DNA of 64,000 nucleotides, taken from contig JAJFZO010000407.1 in the NCBI GenBank assembly GCA_021397835.1, positions 3,348,001 to 3,412,000 on the forward strand. The letters run 5' to 3'. The notes beneath the pieces are model-generated. The model worked only from the letters and a program-made list of their open reading frames with translations, was not told the DNA's origin and searched no databases. Numbering within the stretch: position 1 is the stretch's first letter; every line of letters begins with the position of its first letter. The stretch is from Moringa oleifera. Its lineage: Eukaryota; Streptophyta; Magnoliopsida; Brassicales; Moringaceae. Of this stretch, positions 59,099-64,000 are shown one piece after another. The position numbers were made by a program, and so were the translations under genes.

Positions 59099-62000
59099 CT
59101 ACGTTGCCACTACCTCTGCTACCAGCTCATCTGTCAATAATCTCTCGATTTCCCTACCTATTATGTCGATGTCATCTCCCAAATCCAACCACTGTGATTC
59201 ACTGCTCACCACGTTGTCTGCTGCATCTTTGCTTGCTTTCTTATCTTGGATTGTGAGCAGTTTCCGCAGAGTATCCTTCAATCTGTTTTTGCTCCAGCAG
59301 TCTGGACCAATCCTTGTTGCAGGCCTCACCCATGGGTGTGGATCGGTGACATGCTGAAAAATCTCCAGGAGTTTTGAGTTTATCCGGTCAAATAGTAACC
59401 GCCTCTCGGGCCTGGATGATGATACCAGATCGCAGAATTTCTTTTCGAGTTCTTGAAATACCAGGGGGCTCACAGGGCATTCTGGAGAGTGCCAAATTGC
59501 CATGAATGTCTCAGGGTCAGCATGAACGAATCCAGAGCCTGTTAATACATCAGCCAAGTACAAAGACTCCCAGTCCTCTCCATCTCTTGGTGTACTCTTC
59601 TCATCAGTAAACTGAACAGATCCTTCCCCAGCTTCGTCATCGCTTGAAACAAGCATAGGTCCCTCTGTGTATGCCTCTGACTCCAGCTTGAGCAGCTGAA
59701 GTTGCATCCGAAGCCCTAAGAGAAGGAATGAAAAAGTTAGAACTGCAAGGGAAGATTAGATCAAAAAAACTATGAGATGCACAGAGTTCATTCATAGGAG
59801 CTTGGAGCCTCAAATAATCTCAATGTTGTAGATCTAAATGAAAATTTCCATAAAGTAATTCAGTACAGAATAAAATGCAGAGGAGTTCGGACACTAACTA
59901 AAGAAAATAATCCAACTAAAAAGCATTTAAATTTACCATGGAGATCAGCACTAAGACTCTCAAAGCATTCAGAACCAGACGAGAGATCATCAGGAAAAGA
60001 AGCTTCCAACACGGAAACTGGACTTGGCTGATCAGACTCTTTAGCACTTGCTGGAGATTGTAGTTCAGGAACTGGGTGATGTGATGAGTCTTCCTTTGAT
60101 GGCCCACCTGATGGTTCCTGGAACATCATCAAATATCTAAATTAATCTTCACAACAAAAGGAAATTCTAACAAACTTCTAGGCCCTAAGCAAACCTCTGG
60201 TTCCATTTCACAAATATTTCAGAGAAGGAACCAAATCACAGCATGTGTGCAATCTGGTCTCTTACACAACGTACTCACACCAGGAAGATGGATCGAAGTG
60301 AAAGGGAGAATGCAAAAAATATTCACCATCAATATCTCTGACTGAAGTTGTAAGTCAGAAACCAAAACAAAATTTGGAAAAATCTATGTAATGTACACAG
60401 TAAAGAGGACATGGAAAAAAAAGGAAAACAGTCATGACAGATTAAAGCAAACAACCAACAGATATGCTGCCTGGTAACTTCAAGATATATTTCAGCTGCA
60501 TTATAATCTTTACTTGGATTTTCTGTTAGAAAAATAATCAGAGCACATGGTTATGATCACTGGCATTCTCCAAAGTTTTTGTCAATGCAATGAATAAACT
60601 GTCTTTGAAATGTTTTGCATGTCAATAGACAGATGAAACAGATGTTAGAAACTTTGGAAACCTTCTCAAGGTTAAAAATATCAGAAATCTACAAGTGATG
60701 TAAAGATTTTAACAAATCAGTGGGCAAGATGCTGGCTATAGTTAGTCTTTTCTTATACCATCGTGAAAGTTGTTAAGAGGTAATAACCATTCATCTTGAG
60801 ATTTTACCATAGCTGCTTCTGTGCACAGTTACAAAAGTTATGATACATGGAACACTGCTTCTGCTCCTGTTCTCATAGTCAATGACATAAAATGCAGGAT
60901 ATGCAAAAGGAAAGGAATGTAGAAATATAATTAGTTGTTCCTAAACCACCTACATTGGAGAAAGTCTAAATTACAATTACAAGAAACCATAATTTTCAAC
61001 CCCAACTATGAACCATAAGATTCCAACTTCCATTCAAAAGATAAGATTGGGAACAAAAATGATACTCTCTGCTATGCATGCTACAATCAAAGACCTAACA
61101 GTTACAGTCAAAGAAAATAGATATAGGCAGTTAAAGCTTCAGAGGTTGCCACCAAAAATACACAGGCAGCCAACCATTCTAAACTACAACAAATAAGATG
61201 CATAAAGTAAAAACAAAGGAGACTTAAGGGACTTATTCCAATCATACTTAGAAAATCAGCAGATTGATTTGCAGAAGCATTAAGCCATCAAAAAGTAAAA
61301 AGCTACATCGTAACAAATATAGTATTATTCAAAATAGTTAAAAGCCAAACCTGGGATCTTAAAACATCATGGTCACTGGTGGACAAGTTGCCATTTAACA
61401 AGGCAGGAGCAGATAATCCCATATTAGAAGGTTCAGAGCACACAGTTATCTTCTCATGACCCAAGCTGAATGCAATTTCAGTAACAGAATCCACATCACT
61501 TGTGGGACTAGTATGTATCTCAGAAGCAATAGAATTCAGTTCAGATGTATCATCCTCTTTGAATTTGCTTTTGACTTGACACTTGCTGTAATCAATTTCT
61601 CGCCAAGAGTCATTACATTCCCTAGTAGTGCAAAGTGATGATTGAGGTTTCTTACTGCTGGATCTCGAACTTCTTGACATGAAACCTTCCCTGTGACTGG
61701 TATCGCCCTTCACTGACTTGCTTCTTTCTTGCTTCACCAACTCTGTTGGCATCATAAACCAATCATCACAAACATTTTCATAGTGCATGCTCGTTTTAGG
61801 ACTTTCAAAGGCATCAGATGAAGCAGGAACAGATCTTGATCTTGAGAGGTTTCCAATAAATCCATCTTTCCAGCCCTCACTACTGCTAATACCTATAGGT
61901 TGAACCCTTCCAGTTCGTCCATCATGGCGTCCAAATTTCTCATTGAGTTCATTCTCATCGATCACACCATCCAAATTCTCTGTCCTGTGGTCCCTGTCAG

Positions 62001-63625
62001 GGATAGCAAGCATTTCCCCCAGCGTGCTCCCCCTACTAACCACTCCCTGCTCCTGAGACCTGTGGGTTAATTTCCACCTCTCTGAGAGTCTTTTCTTTGC
62101 CTCTCTACTCACATATGATTCAGTGGATCGCGATGATGAAGACCTGTATTGGTTCTTCCGGTTAAAGGTAGCTCTTGAACTCACTGTTGTCACATCTGAT
62201 TCATTTGCAGATTCACTTCCAGAGTTGTCACCTGAACTTTCGTCTCCTGCATACCCTCTGACTCCAGAGGTAGAAAAATTCATAGAACCATTACTAAAAC
62301 TACTTCTCATTTGCTTTGTGATTTCTTTAGCAATTTCTCTAGGTTCTCTACACTTTTGCCTTGTAAAGTCCACATTTTCAGGAACTTTCTTCTTGCCCCG
62401 TAATTCTGCCTCCCTACTTCTAATACCTGAAAGTCTGCAATCTGTCCGAAAATCATGAGAAAAACGGGGAGATGAAACAGCTCTGGTAGCAGTTTGTGCC
62501 TTCCCAACATTTGGTTTCAGAACAACAATCCTTGTGGGGAGCCCAGCTGATTCATTTGGCTCTTTTAATGGAATGTTTGACGACCTAAGTGAATTATTAG
62601 TAATATGCCTGCTTTGAGGTTGCCCTGGGCTGTCCTGATCTTTATGAGGATTTTTACTGTAACTTTTCCATGAAAGGTCTCTCTCAGATTTCTTGGCTGG
62701 GCCACTTCTGTCATGTTTTGATTTATGTGACGACTTCAAAGCTGATATGCGACCACAATGCGATTGAGGAAGGGCACCTTGAAGATCATGCAGATGTTTT
62801 GTGAACAATGAATCTGGTTGCTGAAGAAATTTCAGCAGAAGATCCTTGTTGGAGTCCAAAACCTCAAGTGCATCATGGAATTCCTTTGAATGCTGAAGCT
62901 TTTCATCTGTTGAAAGACGTTTAGCATCCATGAATTTCTGCTGAATAAAAGCCATCTCAGCCTCAGTGAGATTCGAGTTAGCAGTCCTCTGTGATGAGTA
63001 ACCACTGCTCTCCAACTTCGATGCATCTAAAACTTCGAACACATCTTTAAATTCTTGCTCCTCCAGTGAGCTCTTCCTGAAAGATCGACGACCATGAAAG
63101 GTGCCACTCCTTTGAGCTTTCTCTGCTGATGTTGTTCTCTGTTGATAATTTTCAGAGGACCTCCTTCGTTGTCTGTTGGCAGATTGCTGAGGTGGCAATC
63201 CATCAAGACCCATCAATCTGGCTATAACACTAGGTGACCGCCTTTTCACTTCAGATTCTCTTGACATCTCTTGTGCTAACAAATTTTTAATAGGGGTTCC
63301 AGCTGTTCTTTTGGAAGATCTCCACTCCAACTCCAACGTGAACTGTGCAGGTGAAATACATTCCATTTAGATCAAAATTATTTTAAATAAAGTATGTAAA
63401 CAAAATGAGAAAAAGAGAAGCTACAGGAGAATCATAGTTCATATAGCTTATAATATTGCCTTTCTATGTTTAGGAAACATGAAGATCAAAATATAATACT
63501 TAGTAAACAAAAAAGCAAGAAAGCGATTCACTGCACCGAATCTTCGTCAGAAGTATCACTACTGCTGGAACTAGAATCAGAGGCCAATTTGGGGAAGTTT
63601 CTCTGTTTCTGAACCTGGCCTTTTC
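59099..63625 (-). CDS. TRM/DUF4378 protein (LONGIFOLIA-like superfamily), 3' part
   Basis: Minus-strand exons seen are 63625-63537, 63342-61351, 60117-59937 and 59715-59099, about 959 residues in phase; the first ones lie off the right edge. TRM (TON1 recruiting motif) proteins bind microtubules or bring the TON1-PP2A complex to cortical arrays, and so affect cell shape and division planes. Evidence: the conserved SPSVIARLMGLDGLP near the start of the large exon, long basic serine-rich disorder, the motif AKKRLSERWKL, and a C-terminal DUF4378 region with LKLESEAYTEGPMLVSSDDE, DWESLYLADVLTGSGF, LVFQELEKKFCDL and LLFDRINSKLLEIF, ending DELVAEVVAT. The first visible exon begins in phase 2, which proves an upstream coding exon. 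The TRM subgroup is not assigned. Confidence 0.88.
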
Positions 63626-64000
63626 CTGGAAAAGAACCCCAACAAAATGATTAGGATGGAAATTCCAGGTCTTAATAAAGGATTGGGGTTAAACTGCTTT
63701 CCAGTTTGAAGCTTCACAGCAAAGTATCCATAGAGATTAGTGGACTTAAGCTAAATATACAAGTGAAGCTATATGAAGAGGCCAAAGTTCAAAGGTTCAC
63801 AAGGGATGCCATTACAAACTTAAGGGTGGATTAAAATCAAGAGAAAACAGATTTAACCAGAATATAAATAACACGAGGAGAAGAAAGGATAAGTTTGTAT
63901 TCCCCAAAAGTAGAGAAAAAAGGACTAGCATAAAATCCGGTGTGGCACCAAAATTGGAAGAACGGACATTCTTAAGAGCTCTTATTGCAATCATTTCTCA
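63626..64000. other. Intron or 5' region of the TRM gene
   Basis: The preceding coding exon is not identified here with confidence. A minus-strand open frame near 63812-63994 has no recognisable motif. The stretch is most simply intronic. Confidence 0.4.

Overview
The window is nuclear chromosomal DNA of a dicot plant. Genes with many short introns, very AT-rich spacers, a plant cytosolic tRNA-Arg and only plant-type gene families show this. A species cannot be named from sequence alone; a eudicot is the safest call. No intact transposon, virus or organellar insert was found. Density is about one gene per 4.5 kb.

Layout from left to right: the 3' part of a phosphatidate phosphatase (PAH/lipin, +, 1-2903); an 18-exon coiled-coil protein (+, 4295-12636); a membrane-associated kinase regulator of the MAKR/BKI1 type (+, 15542-16669); two adjacent ankyrin-repeat membrane proteins (-, 19137-21354 and 24426-27071), the second a clear ITN1 orthologue; a family 1 pectate lyase (+, 28487-30898); an intronless EXO70H exocyst subunit (-, 31777-33711); about 5.4 kb of AT-rich spacer; tRNA-Arg(UCG) (+, 39158-39231); ribosomal protein L35/uL29 (-, 39783-42013); a Golgi UDP-glucuronate decarboxylase UXS (+, 43220-46728); about 4.9 kb of AT-rich spacer; an HMA-domain protein of the NaKR type (+, 51625-53126); a DUF7086 protein (+, 55721-56641); a small secreted peptide candidate (+, 58511-58786); and the 3' part of a TRM/DUF4378 microtubule-array protein (-, 59099-63625, continuing off the right edge).

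The genes do not form one pathway. Several share themes: cell wall and secretion (UXS, pectate lyase, EXO70H, TRM), membrane and stress signalling (MAKR, the two ankyrin proteins, NaKR, the peptide) and phospholipid metabolism (PAH). Exon structures were rebuilt by hand from splice sites, reading phase and family similarity, and each total was checked to be a whole number of codons.

The most notable observations are a U12-type AT-AC intron and a GC-AG intron in the same UXS gene; a 99-bp tandem duplication that copies a splice donor in the NaKR-type gene; a probable 22-nt coding first exon in the ITN1-like gene; an orphan exon-like segment just after the coiled-coil gene; an IDA-like proline motif in a small secreted protein; W-box and G-box clusters upstream of the first ankyrin gene; a dispersed AT-rich repeat family; and GA/CT microsatellites at the 5' ends of four genes.
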